A stretch of 9,088 bases of DNA from an uncultured Eubacterium sp. (lineage in GTDB: Bacteria > Bacillota > Clostridia > Lachnospirales > Lachnospiraceae). Location of the stretch: NCBI GenBank assembly GCA_900547255.1, contig URGC01000096.1, positions 1 to 9,088 of the forward strand, read 5' to 3'. The notes under the pieces are model-generated. The model saw nothing but the letters and a program-made list of their open reading frames with translations. It was not told the DNA's origin and ran no database searches. Both the position numbers and the translations under genes were made by a program. This document shows positions 1-6,326 of the stretch, piece by piece (position 1 is the first letter of the stretch; each line of letters opens with the position of its first letter).

Positions 1-51
1 TTGCAAGCAAGCTTGCATCGGCTTTCTGACCTTTTGACCCTGGTATCATAT
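1..51. repeat. GGGTCAA-type hairpin repeat, right half only (cut by window edge)
   Basis: These 51 bases are identical to positions 5177-5227. They contain the perfect palindrome GCAAGCTTGC and the arm TGACCTTTTGACCC. The left arm, visible in the second copy, would lie outside the window. The repeat ends 26 bases before the predicted metG -35 box. It is probably a dispersed, hairpin-forming intergenic repeat; whether it terminates upstream transcription or does something else cannot be seen here. Confidence 0.85.
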
Positions 52-77
52 AATATATGTATATAATTATTACATTA

Positions 78-106
78 TTGAACAAATCATGCAATTATGA
101 TATAGT
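78..106 (+). promoter_or_regulatory. Predicted sigma-A promoter of metG
   Basis: The -35 box TTGAAC (78-83) and the -10 box TATAGT (101-106) are separated by 17 bases. Transcription would start near 113, giving a leader of under 40 bases. That is too short for a T-box or SAM riboswitch, so metG appears not to be controlled by the long leaders seen on many Firmicute synthetase genes. Confidence 0.6.
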
Positions 107-149
107 TTAAACTTAGAAAAAATAATAAGGATTGGAGAGGTGTTAACGT

Positions 150-2162
150 ATGCCACAGAATAAAGGTCCATTTTATATGACAACAGCTATAGCATATACT
201 TCAGGCAAGCCACATATTGGTAACACATATGAGATTGTTCTTGCTGACAGTATTGCAAGATATAAGAGACAGGAAGGCTATGATGTATTCTTCCAGACAG
301 GAACTGACGAACATGGTCAGAAGATAGAGCTTAAAGCACAGGAAGCAGGAATTACTCCTAAGGAATTCGTTGACAATGTATCAACAGAGATTAAGAGAAT
401 ATGGGATCTTATGGATACATCTTATGATAAGTTCATCAGAACAACAGATGATTACCATGAGAAGCAGGTTCAGAAGATATTCAAGAAGCTTTATGACCAG
501 GGCGATATCTATAAAGGCGCATATGAAGGCATGTACTGTACTCCATGTGAGTCATTCTGGACAGAGTCACAGCTTGTTGATGGAAAGTGCCCAGACTGTG
601 GCCGTGAGGTTAAGCCAGCCAAGGAAGAGGCATATTTCTTCAAGATGAGCAAGTATGCGAACAAGCTTATTGAACACATCAACACACATCCAGAATTCAT
701 ACAGCCAGTTTCAAGAAAGAATGAAATGATGAATAATTTCCTTCTTCCAGGACTTCAGGATTTGTGCGTATCACGTACATCTTTTAAATGGGGTATCCCA
801 GTTGACTTTGATGACAAACATGTAGTTTACGTATGGCTTGATGCACTTACTAACTATATCACAGGTATCGGATATGATGCTGATGGCAACTCAAGCGAGC
901 AGTACAAGAAGTACTGGCCAGCAGACCTTCACCTTATCGGTAAGGATATCATCAGATTCCATACAATTTACTGGCCTATATTCCTTATGGCACTTGGTGA
1001 GCCACTTCCTAAGCAGGTATTTGGACATCCATGGCTTCTTCAGGGTGATGGCAAGATGAGTAAATCTAAAGGAAATGTTATATATGCGGACGACCTTGTA
1101 GATATGTTCGGTGTTGATGCGGTAAGATATTTCGTTCTTCATGAGATGCCATTTGAGAATGATGGTGTCATCACATGGGAGCTTTTAGTAGAGCGTCTTA
1201 ACTCAGAGCTTGCTAATACACTTGGTAACCTTGTTAACAGAACAATTGCCATGACTAACAAGTATTTTGATGGCGTTCTTAACAAGACAGGCGTTACCTC
1301 AGCTAATGATGGTGTTGATGCTGACGGCAAGAGTCTTGATTTTGATGCAGACCTTAAAGCTGTTGTTACAGGAACTAAGGCAAGAGTTCAGGACAAAATG
1401 AAGACACTTCATGTCGCTGATGCAATTACAGAGATATTCACACTCTTCAAGAGATGTAACAAATATATTGACGAGACAATGCCTTGGGCACTTGCAAAGG
1501 ATGAGAGTAAGCAGGACAGATTGTCAGAGGTTCTCTACAACCTTGCAGAGAGCATTACAATCGGTGCTAACCTTCTTACTCCATATATGCCTAAGACAGC
1601 AGAGAGAATCCTTGCACAGCTCTATCCAGCTAATCCAGCAGAGGGTGTGAGAGATTTTGATGACCTTGATAAGTTCGGACTTAGAAAGTCAGGCGAAAAG
1701 GTTACAGATGCTCCAGAGATTCTTTTTGCAAGACTTGACCTTGAGGAAGTGTTAAAGAAGGCAGAAGAGCTTCAGGCAGCACAGAAGAAGGCTAATGGGG
1801 CAGCAGAGGAAGAGTATCCACAGGTTGAAGCTAAGCCTGAGATAACATTTGATGATTTCGAGAAGATTCAGATTCAGGTCGGCGAAGTATTAAAGTGCGA
1901 GCCAGTTAAGAAGGCTAAGAAGCTTCTCTGTTCACAGATTAGAATTGGTGCTGAGGTAAGACAGATTGTGTCTGGTATCTCTAAGTATTACAAGCCAGAA
2001 GAGATGGTAGGCAAGAAGGTTGCAGTTGTAACTAATCTTGCACCTCGTACTATCTGCGGTGTTGAGTCACAGGGTATGATTCTTGCAGCTATGGACGACA
2101 AGGACAATCTTTCAGTCATGACAGTTGACAAGGATATCGTGTCAGGAAGCGAGATAGGCTAA
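150..2162 (+). CDS. metG: Methionyl-tRNA synthetase
   Basis: This cytoplasmic class I synthetase attaches methionine to initiator and elongator tRNA-Met using ATP. The 670-residue length matches the Firmicute form (about 660). The Rossmann catalytic domain carries the HIGH-type motif HIGN at residues 22-25 and KMSKS at 302-306. The connective insertion has one CxxC...CxxC zinc knuckle (C130, C133, C147, C150). An alpha-helical anticodon-binding region follows. After a charged, alanine-rich linker (about 545-570) the C-terminus is an EMAP/Trbp111-type tRNA-binding OB domain (about 573-670) with conserved stretches such as VSGI and NLAPR, which in relatives also drives dimerisation. The start is set by GGAGAGG at 134-140, nine bases upstream of the ATG. 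It is first in the metG-tatD-rsmA cluster, although a 592-base spacer separates it from tatD. Its codon use (CTT, AAG, CCA preferred) suggests good expression. Confidence 0.97.
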   Translation: MPQNKGPFYMTTAIAYTSGKPHIGNTYEIVLADSIARYKRQEGYDVFFQTGTDEHGQKIELKAQEAGITPKEFVDNVSTEIKRIWDLMDTSYDKFIRTTDDYHEKQVQKIFKKLYDQGDIYKGAYEGMYCTPCESFWTESQLVDGKCPDCGREVKPAKEEAYFFKMSKYANKLIEHINTHPEFIQPVSRKNEMMNNFLLPGLQDLCVSRTSFKWGIPVDFDDKHVVYVWLDALTNYITGIGYDADGNSSEQYKKYWPADLHLIGKDIIRFHTIYWPIFLMALGEPLPKQVFGHPWLLQGDGKMSKSKGNVIYADDLVDMFGVDAVRYFVLHEMPFENDGVITWELLVERLNSELANTLGNLVNRTIAMTNKYFDGVLNKTGVTSANDGVDADGKSLDFDADLKAVVTGTKARVQDKMKTLHVADAITEIFTLFKRCNKYIDETMPWALAKDESKQDRLSEVLYNLAESITIGANLLTPYMPKTAERILAQLYPANPAEGVRDFDDLDKFGLRKSGEKVTDAPEILFARLDLEEVLKKAEELQAAQKKANGAAEEEYPQVEAKPEITFDDFEKIQIQVGEVLKCEPVKKAKKLLCSQIRIGAEVRQIVSGISKYYKPEEMVGKKVAVVTNLAPRTICGVESQGMILAAMDDKDNLSVMTVDKDIVSGSEIG

Positions 2163-2194
2163 CTGTTGGCACAATCGTGTTGATGTGAGTTTGT

Positions 2195-2266
2195 TTAATG
2201 CATTATGATTGCGCTGGCTTAATGCCTGTTGATTGCGCTGACTTAATGCCTGTTGATTGTGCTGAC
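2195..2266. repeat. Three tandem 24-bp repeats after metG
   Basis: Units lie at 2195-2218, 2219-2242 and 2243-2266. Each follows the pattern TTAATGC, then GATTG(C/T)GCTG, ending in (A/G)C. Units two and three differ at one base; unit one is more diverged. The array starts 32 bases after the metG stop and ends 20 bases before element copy 1. A related stretch (GATTGCGATGGCTGAATGG) occurs near 4754, in the same position relative to element copy 2. Confidence 0.85.
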
Positions 2267-2286
2267 TCTCAGTGAAAATTGTGATT

Positions 2287-2525
2287 TTGGCTGAATTAAG
2301 CGGATTTTGACTAGAAAATCCAAAAGCATGTTATATAAGGGGCAAGATCTTTATTGAAAATTTTGCTTTGGCTTAATATGAAGTAAAGTTGTGGGAAAAT
2401 CCGAATTTTCTATGAATTCTGGATTTTTTCACAACTTTTGTATGTTTAAGCTAAAATATGAGTTTAGCGAAGTGTAAAATGGGCGGTTTTGGATTTTTAA
2501 GCTGTATATGGTGGATTTAATCCAA
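2287..2525. repeat. 239-bp palindromic intergenic element, copy 1
   Basis: The element is bounded by TTGGCT (from 2287) and TTAATCCAA (to 2525), which are imperfect inverted repeats. It is colinear with 4825-5063: the distance between end cores is 239 bp in both, the left end to AAAATCCAA spans 37 bases in both, and the step from hairpin GGATTT to TTTAGCGAAGTG is 42 bases in both. It encodes no protein. Size, palindromic structure and lack of coding resemble a miniature inverted-repeat element or a BOX/REP-like repeat, but no transposase or clear target duplication is visible. With the upstream 24-bp repeats it fills most of the metG-tatD spacer; 2526-2639 shows nothing else recognisable. Confidence 0.75.
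2385..2438. terminator. Central hairpin of element copy 1, possible metG terminator
   Basis: Left arm 2385-2407 pairs with right arm 2415-2438. The core pairs are AAAGTTGTG with CACAACTTT and AAAATCC with GGATTTT, with a small mismatch between them and a loop of about seven bases. A TTTT-containing tail follows on the + strand and A-rich sequence precedes it. It could end metG transcription, though the stem is AT-rich and it lies 220 bases past the stop codon. Confidence 0.5.
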
Positions 2526-2639
2526 AATATAAATCAAAGATGCACATGTAATGAAAATTTTACATAATGCAGATAGATATAGATTTCGCATAATGTAAAG
2601 GCTGTCCAATTAATATATGAAAATCAGTGGATTGCAGAA

Positions 2640-2669
2640 TTGTAGAATACATCTGATATGTGATATACT
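2640..2669 (+). promoter_or_regulatory. Possible extended -10 promoter for tatD
   Basis: The motif TGATATACT (2661-2669) is an extended -10 (TGn plus TATACT). The best -35, TTGTAG at 2640-2645, is weak, with an 18-base spacer. The implied leader is about 80 bases. The long spacer and hairpin after metG make a separate tatD promoter likely, but this exact site is tentative. Confidence 0.4.
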
Positions 2670-2754
2670 TAATAAATAAGTGTAAAGAGAGATAGTCAAT
2701 TTAATTGTGCGTGATATATTGAACTATGTAAATGTTGTGATAAAGGAGGGGCAT

Positions 2755-3531
2755 ATGAAAATATTTGAGACACATGCTCATTATGATGATTCAGATTTTG
2801 ATGAGGACAGAGAAGAGCTGATTACAAGTATGCTGTCAGACGATGGTGCACTGGATTGTCTTATAAATGTTGGTGCAAGCCTTAAAGGTTGTGAGGACAG
2901 CCTTCTGCTTGCTTCCAAGTATGATAAAGTCTATGCGGCAATTGGTGTGCATCCAGAGGAAGTTGAAGGACTTACAATGGGACATATGCGCTGGATTAAA
3001 GAGAATGCATCTATGAATAGAAAAGTGCTTGCGATTGGAGAAATCGGACTTGATTATCATTATCCAGAGCCAACAAAGGAAGTGCAGAAGCAGTGGTTCA
3101 GGCAGCAGTTAAAGCTTGCCTGGGAGATAAGGAAGCCAGTTATAATTCATTCAAGAGACGCATGTGCAGATACGCTTGAATGTATGAGAATGGAGCATGC
3201 TGACAAGATAGGTGGAATTATCCATTGCTATTCATATTCTAAGGAAGCGGCAAGGGATTATCTTGATATGGGATTTCATTTTGGAATCGGCGGAGTTGTC
3301 ACATTTAAGAATGCACGAAAGCTTATCGAGGCGGTCGAGTATATTCCGATGGAGAGGATTGTTCTTGAGACTGACTGCCCATATATGGCGCCAGAACCTC
3401 ACCGTGGTACAAGAAATGACAGCCGTAACATAGCATTTGTTGCAGAAAAGATTGCACAGATAAAAGGAATGACGACGCAGGAAGTTATCGATATAACTAA
3501 TAAAAATGCAAGAAAATTATTCGGGCTATAA
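2755..3531 (+). CDS. tatD: TatD family metal-dependent deoxyribonuclease
   Basis: This soluble TIM-barrel hydrolase belongs to the TatD/YcfH/YabD family, 3'-5' DNA exonucleases proposed to act in DNA repair or fragmentation. The 258 residues from this ATG are the normal family length. Metal ligands are visible in order: THAHYD with H7 and H9, E96 in GEIGLDYHY, H132 in IHSRDA, H157 in IHCYS, and D207 in ETDCPY. The C-terminal NARKLFGL is typical. The ATG at 2755 is preferred over an in-frame GTG at 2707 because AAGGAGG (2743-2749) lies five bases upstream of it, and because family members begin within a few residues of the HxH motif. In many Firmicutes the order is metS-tatD-rnmV-rsmA; here rsmA follows directly after 152 bases of tandem repeats. 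Confidence 0.95.
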   Translation: MKIFETHAHYDDSDFDEDREELITSMLSDDGALDCLINVGASLKGCEDSLLLASKYDKVYAAIGVHPEEVEGLTMGHMRWIKENASMNRKVLAIGEIGLDYHYPEPTKEVQKQWFRQQLKLAWEIRKPVIIHSRDACADTLECMRMEHADKIGGIIHCYSYSKEAARDYLDMGFHFGIGGVVTFKNARKLIEAVEYIPMERIVLETDCPYMAPEPHRGTRNDSRNIAFVAEKIAQIKGMTTQEVIDITNKNARKLFGL

Positions 3532-3635
3532 AATATAGCAAGATTATTTGTCATGTAAATATAGTAAAATTATCTGTGATGTAAAATATAGCGTAGTTAT
3601 CTGTGATTTAAAATTTTGAGAAAATTATCTGGATA
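3531..3635. repeat. Four tandem 26-27 bp repeats starting at the tatD stop
   Basis: Units are 3531-3556, 3557-3582, 3583-3609 and a degenerate 3610-3635. The shared pattern is AAATATAG, then TTAT(C/T)TGT, then GAT(G/T)T. The array begins on the last base of the tatD stop codon and fills most of the tatD-rsmA spacer. Its sequence is unrelated to the 24-bp and 51-bp arrays elsewhere in the window. No terminator or convincing promoter is visible here, so tatD and rsmA may be co-transcribed through it. Confidence 0.75.
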
Positions 3636-3683
3636 ATTAATGTGAAAGAATCGTTAGATAACAATGATTGGAAAGGATTATGT

Positions 3684-4556
3684 ATGGATTATAGTAATGT
3701 GAAGCATCTGGGAAATCCTACGAATACAATTGAGATTCTGGACAAATATGGATTTTCATTTCAGAAAAAATTTGGACAGAATTTTCTTATAGATGAGAAT
3801 GTTGTGCGTAAAATTGTACGCGAGGCGGGTGTGACTAAGGATGATTTTGTGCTTGAAGTAGGCCCGGGAATTGGAACTATGACACAGATTCTGTGTGAGG
3901 AAGCAAGGGAAGTTGTGGCTGTAGAGATAGACAAGAAGCTTATTCCTATTCTTACCAAGGACACACTCAGCTATTATGATAATGTTACAGTAATTAATGA
4001 GGATATTCTCAAGCTTGATATTGCAAAGCTTGCAAAGGAAAAGAATGATGGCAGGCCTATAAAGGTTGTTGCAAATCTTCCATATTACATCACAACACCG
4101 ATTATTATGGGATTATTTGAAAGTGGTGTTGCGCTTGACAGTATCACAATTATGGTTCAGAAGGAAGTGGCTGACAGAATGCAGGTAGGCCCTGGAACGA
4201 AAGATTATGGTGCGCTTTCGCTTGCTGTCCAGTACTACGCAAAGCCATCTATAGTGCTGACTGTTCCAGCAAGCTGTTTCATGCCGCGTCCTAATGTAGA
4301 TTCGGCGGTCATCAAGCTTGAGCGATACAGCCAGCCACCAGTTGACGTGAAAGATGCACATCTTATGTTCAATATAATCCGCGCATCATTCAACCAGCGT
4401 AGAAAAACAATGACTAACAGTGTTGTCAATGCGGGCCTTGGAATCACAAAGGAAAGACTGCTTGAGGCACTTGAAGCGTGTGGTCTTCCAACTACAGTGC
4501 GTGGCGAGGCATTGACACTTGAGCAGTTCGCACAGCTTGCGAATGAACTGGTGTAG
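3684..4556 (+). CDS. rsmA: 16S rRNA (adenine1518/1519-N6)-dimethyltransferase
   Basis: RsmA (KsgA) transfers four methyl groups from S-adenosylmethionine to two adjacent adenosines in the 3'-terminal helix of 16S rRNA, a late small-subunit maturation step. Its loss gives kasugamycin resistance in other bacteria. The 290 residues match Firmicute KsgA (about 290). Motifs: FGQNFL at 30-35, SAM-binding VGPGIG at 59-64, acidic E81 binding the ribose, catalytic NLPYY at 131-135, FMPRPNVDS at 199-207 and FNQRRKTM at 236-243. The N-terminal leader rich in T, E, I and K before KYGFSFQKKFGQNFL is usual for Firmicutes. The ATG at 3684 has AAAGGA (3672-3677) six bases upstream; an in-frame GTG at 3642 would add 14 residues lying next to the tandem repeats and lacks a binding site. 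Confidence 0.96.
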   Translation: MDYSNVKHLGNPTNTIEILDKYGFSFQKKFGQNFLIDENVVRKIVREAGVTKDDFVLEVGPGIGTMTQILCEEAREVVAVEIDKKLIPILTKDTLSYYDNVTVINEDILKLDIAKLAKEKNDGRPIKVVANLPYYITTPIIMGLFESGVALDSITIMVQKEVADRMQVGPGTKDYGALSLAVQYYAKPSIVLTVPASCFMPRPNVDSAVIKLERYSQPPVDVKDAHLMFNIIRASFNQRRKTMTNSVVNAGLGITKERLLEALEACGLPTTVRGEALTLEQFAQLANELV

Positions 4557-4824
4557 CAGGGCTGTAGTCGTGGTGGAGAGATAGTTAGTGGATAATGGCT
4601 GTTACGGAGATATTGTGGATTAAGTTTTGCATTGGGGAAGAGATGAAGTGGTGGCTGCCACGGAGGAAGCTATTTTGGATGTGGTGGTACGAGATAGTTT
4701 TGGGGGAAATTGTTCTTGGACATGGGTTGATTTGGCGGGAATAGCATGGAATTAGATTGCGATGGCTGAATGGAATAGTCAATGACTTTGATTTAGCTTG
4801 ATTTGTTCTTGGATATGATTTGAT
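4557..4824. other. Non-coding spacer with degenerate repeats after rsmA
   Basis: No credible gene is visible. The stretch holds diverged repeat units: GGCTGTTACGGAGATATTGTGGAT (from about 4595, shortened in meaning here to its GGCTG..ACGGAG core) recurs as GGCTGCCACGGAGGAAGCT at 4653-4671. The latter resembles the GAGGCCACAGAGGAAGCT unit of the 51-bp array near 8899. A small inverted repeat, GTGGC-T-GCCAC, lies at 4650-4661. GATTGCGATGGCTGAATGG near 4755 resembles the 24-bp array after metG. The spacer therefore looks like decayed tandem repeats of the kind seen before element copies 1 and 3. Confidence 0.5.
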
Positions 4825-5063
4825 TTGGCTTAAATGAAACTATTTCACGTAAAAAATCCAATATGTCACCTATAGTGGTATGATATTTAATGCAAAAAGT
4901 ATAGTTTAGCTAAAAATAAAGAAAATAGGCGTGGAAATCCAAAATTTGCATAAATGTTGGATTTCCACGCCTATTTTTTTGTATTAAGAAAAAACTTGGA
5001 TTTAGCGAAGTGATAAATGGCATTTTTTGGAGCTTTTTGCTATAAATAATAAAATTAAGCCAA
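4825..5063. repeat. 239-bp palindromic intergenic element, copy 2
   Basis: The ends are TTGGCTTAA (4825-4833) and TTAAGCCAA (5055-5063), a perfect nine-base inverted repeat. Further pairing is possible inside: TCACGTAAAAAATCC on the left against GGATTTAGCGAAGTGA on the right, and then the central hairpin at 4922-4977. It shares order, spacing and total length with copy 1, and its first 37 bases match copy 3 at 29 positions. It carries no open reading frame. The whole could fold as one long interrupted stem, as in MITE-type or BOX-type repeats. Confidence 0.8.
4922..4980. terminator. Strong bidirectional intrinsic terminator inside element copy 2
   Basis: A perfect 21-bp stem pairs 4922-4942 with 4957-4977 (core TAGGCGTGGAAATCC with GGATTTCCACGCCTA). 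The 14-base loop can extend the stem by ATTT/AAAT. A T-run follows on the + strand and an A-rich run precedes the stem, so it has terminator form on both strands. It is the first clear terminator after rsmA, although 366 bases past the stop codon. Confidence 0.85.
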
Positions 5064-5140
5064 TATACTCAAATTAAATATGCAGGCATTTTATAAAAGA
5101 GGGTTAAGGAGAATGATTTGTAGGCTTGTATTCTGTGATT

Positions 5141-5230
5141 ATATTATGATGTTGGGGTCAAGAGGTCAAAAACCTCTTGCAAGCAAGCTTGCATCGGCTT
5201 TCTGACCTTTTGACCCTGGTATCATATTAT
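5141..5230. repeat. GGGTCAA-type hairpin repeat, complete copy
   Basis: The left arm (about 5141-5174, ATGATGTTGGGGTCAAGAGG...) is complementary with few mismatches to the right arm (about 5195-5230, GACCTTTTGACCCTGG...ATCAT). Between them is the palindrome GCAAGCTTGC (5183-5192). A competing local hairpin exists: CAAGAGGT (5159-5166) pairs perfectly with ACCTCTTG (5172-5179) around a CAAAA loop, so two folds are mutually exclusive. The right 51 bases are identical to 1-51. It lies 26 bases before a consensus promoter, close to the spacing at metG. Confidence 0.85.
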
Positions 5231-5255
5231 TAATTTATATTTATAAAAATAAATA

Positions 5256-5283
5256 TTGACAAATTGTAATTTTGCATTATAAT
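5256..5283 (+). promoter_or_regulatory. Consensus sigma-A promoter for the accessory gene pair
   Basis: Both boxes are perfect consensus: TTGACA at 5256-5261 and TATAAT at 5278-5283, with a 16-base spacer in AT-rich DNA. Transcription would begin near 5290. It should drive the gene at 5369/5452 and possibly the next one. Confidence 0.8.
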
Positions 5284-5296
5284 TAAGATAAATAAA

Positions 5297-5341
5297 TAAG
5301 TATCGGTATATAACTAAGCGAGTTAAATCCGGGCGTACTTA
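5297..5341 (+). promoter_or_regulatory. Nested hairpin in the 5' leader of the nuclease-like gene
   Basis: Three nested pairings are visible directly after the predicted transcription start: TAAGTA (5297-5302) with TACTTA (5336-5341), CGG (5304-5306) with CCG (5329-5331), and TAACT (5311-5315) with AGTTA (5321-5325) around an AAGCG loop. It does not match a riboswitch class I know and has no T-run for termination. It may stabilise the transcript or be incidental. Confidence 0.4.
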
Positions 5342-5368
5342 AAATAAACAGAGAAATTCGTAAAAGCT

Positions 5369-5476
5369 ATGACAGGAATGTCAAGGATATCGAGAATTTT
5401 CAAAATTGATACAAGGGATGTCAAGGGAAACGGAGTTAATAATAAGGAGGAGTGCCTACGAACATTGAAAAAATAA
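5369..5476 (+). CDS. Short ORF, probable frameshifted N-terminus of the next gene
   Basis: A 35-codon frame opens at ATG 5369 (second ATG at 5378) and ends at TAA 5474-5476, inside a run of six A's (5468-5473). Its peptide (ending KEECLRTLKK) is rich in charged residues and its codons look like normal coding sequence. Adding one A to the run would join it in frame to IKQDIAVLDEE of the following gene, giving a 285-residue protein with a continuous amphipathic start. The apparent binding site AAGGAGG (5444-5450) would then simply be Lys-Glu-Glu codons. No strong binding site precedes 5369. Alternatives are a leader peptide or chance. Confidence 0.5.
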   Translation: MTGMSRISRIFKIDTRDVKGNGVNNKEECLRTLKK

Positions 5477-6225
5477 AGCAGGATATAGCTGTGTTGGACG
5501 AAGAAATTGAAACATTGAGTGCAAGAATCAGGAAGTATCCGCCTGAAGATATGTTTTGTGAGAATAATGGCAAGTACATTAAGTGTTATATTAAGAAGGA
5601 TGGTAGAAAGATATATCTGGCAAAGCGTGACCGAGAGACTATCTGTATGCTTGCGCAGAAAAAGTATTATTCTAATAAATTAGTTGATGCACTGGCAGAG
5701 AGAAAATTGTTGTCAAAATGTGTTAATGAATACAATAAGAATATTAATCATGTTAATTACATGTTTGAGAGACATCCACAGCTATATGATTTGATGTCCA
5801 GGATAGATAGACATAATGATTGGGAATGTGAAGAATACGAAAGATGTGAAAAGAATCCAGAGCAGCTTATTGTTAAGACAATTTCAGGTAATATTGTCAG
5901 GTCTAAGTCAGAGGCGATTATTGATTCTGTTTTATTTGATAAAAATATTCCGTTTAGATATGAGGCGGTACTTGAGCTCGGTGGTATCATTTTATATCCA
6001 GATTTTACAATCAAGCATCCGTATACAGGTGAGATAATCTATTGGGAACATTTTGGAATGATGGATAACCAGACATATTTGAGAAATACGGTTAATAAGC
6101 TGTCCACATACATTTCTAATGGCATAATTCCTTCAATTAATCTTATAACGACATATGAAACATGCAAAGAACCATTGGATTTTAATACAGTAAAAAAGCT
6201 TGTTGATATGCATTTCACTCTGTAA
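5452..6225 (+). CDS. Uncharacterised protein with PD-(D/E)XK-like nuclease motifs
   Basis: The 257-residue product has no signal peptide or membrane segment. Residues 5-30 look like a coiled coil. The middle (about 35-130) is lysine-, tyrosine- and cysteine-rich and I do not recognise it. The C-terminal half has motifs in PD-(D/E)XK order: RSKSE at 150-154, RYE at 169-171, PDF at 183-185 and YWEHFG at 197-202. An EHxG in place of ExK occurs in related proteins near helicases, but activity is inference. The start is doubtful: GTG 5452 lies one base from AAGGAGG, too close for normal initiation, and a stop codon lies just upstream at 5443. ACG at 5458 would have seven-base spacing. The reading I favour is that the true N-terminus is in another frame from 5369, so the gene may be frameshifted, slippage-dependent or mis-sequenced. 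It sits under a consensus promoter and 101 bases before the next gene. Confidence 0.7.
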   Translation: MPTNIEKIKQDIAVLDEEIETLSARIRKYPPEDMFCENNGKYIKCYIKKDGRKIYLAKRDRETICMLAQKKYYSNKLVDALAERKLLSKCVNEYNKNINHVNYMFERHPQLYDLMSRIDRHNDWECEEYERCEKNPEQLIVKTISGNIVRSKSEAIIDSVLFDKNIPFRYEAVLELGGIILYPDFTIKHPYTGEIIYWEHFGMMDNQTYLRNTVNKLSTYISNGIIPSINLITTYETCKEPLDFNTVKKLVDMHFTL

Positions 6226-6269
6226 GAACGAATAATTGAAAATAAATGACATCATCAAATTTATGAATA

Positions 6270-6321
6270 ATGCATCTGGGTAATGCATAGTCTTCCTATA
6301 GACAAGATGAAAGGAAGACTA
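6270..6321 (+). promoter_or_regulatory. Two adjacent hairpins, the second hiding the ribosome binding site
   Basis: The first hairpin pairs ATGCAT (6270-6275) with ATGCAT (6283-6288) around a seven-base loop. The second pairs TAGTCTTCCT (6288-6297) perfectly with AGGAAGACTA (6312-6321) around a 14-base loop. The second right arm contains the whole Shine-Dalgarno sequence AGGAAG of the gene at 6327. Translation should be low unless the stem is opened by a protein, RNA, temperature or upstream ribosomes. Confidence 0.6.
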
Positions 6322-6326
6322 ATTTG

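Noticed and set aside
1..149. T-box or SAM riboswitch upstream of metG
   Set aside because: The predicted leader is under 40 bases and holds no T-box or S-box consensus.
2195..2266. CRISPR array
   Set aside because: The 24-bp units are directly abutting with no spacers, and no cas gene is present; the same holds for the arrays at 3531 and 8826.
2707..2754. GTG start adding 16 residues to TatD
   Set aside because: AAGGAGG is correctly placed for the ATG at 2755, and the family starts close to its HxH motif.
3642..3683. GTG start adding 14 residues to RsmA
   Set aside because: No binding site precedes it, while the ATG at 3684 has one and gives the usual length.
4585..4782. 65-codon - strand ORF in the spacer after rsmA
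   Set aside because: It overlaps degenerate repeats, shows no domain-like composition and has no ribosome binding site that I can see.
5256..5451. Known riboswitch class in the long leader
   Set aside because: No consensus I know (c-di-GMP, preQ1, SAM, TPP, FMN) fits, and the latter part of the region is better explained as coding from 5369.
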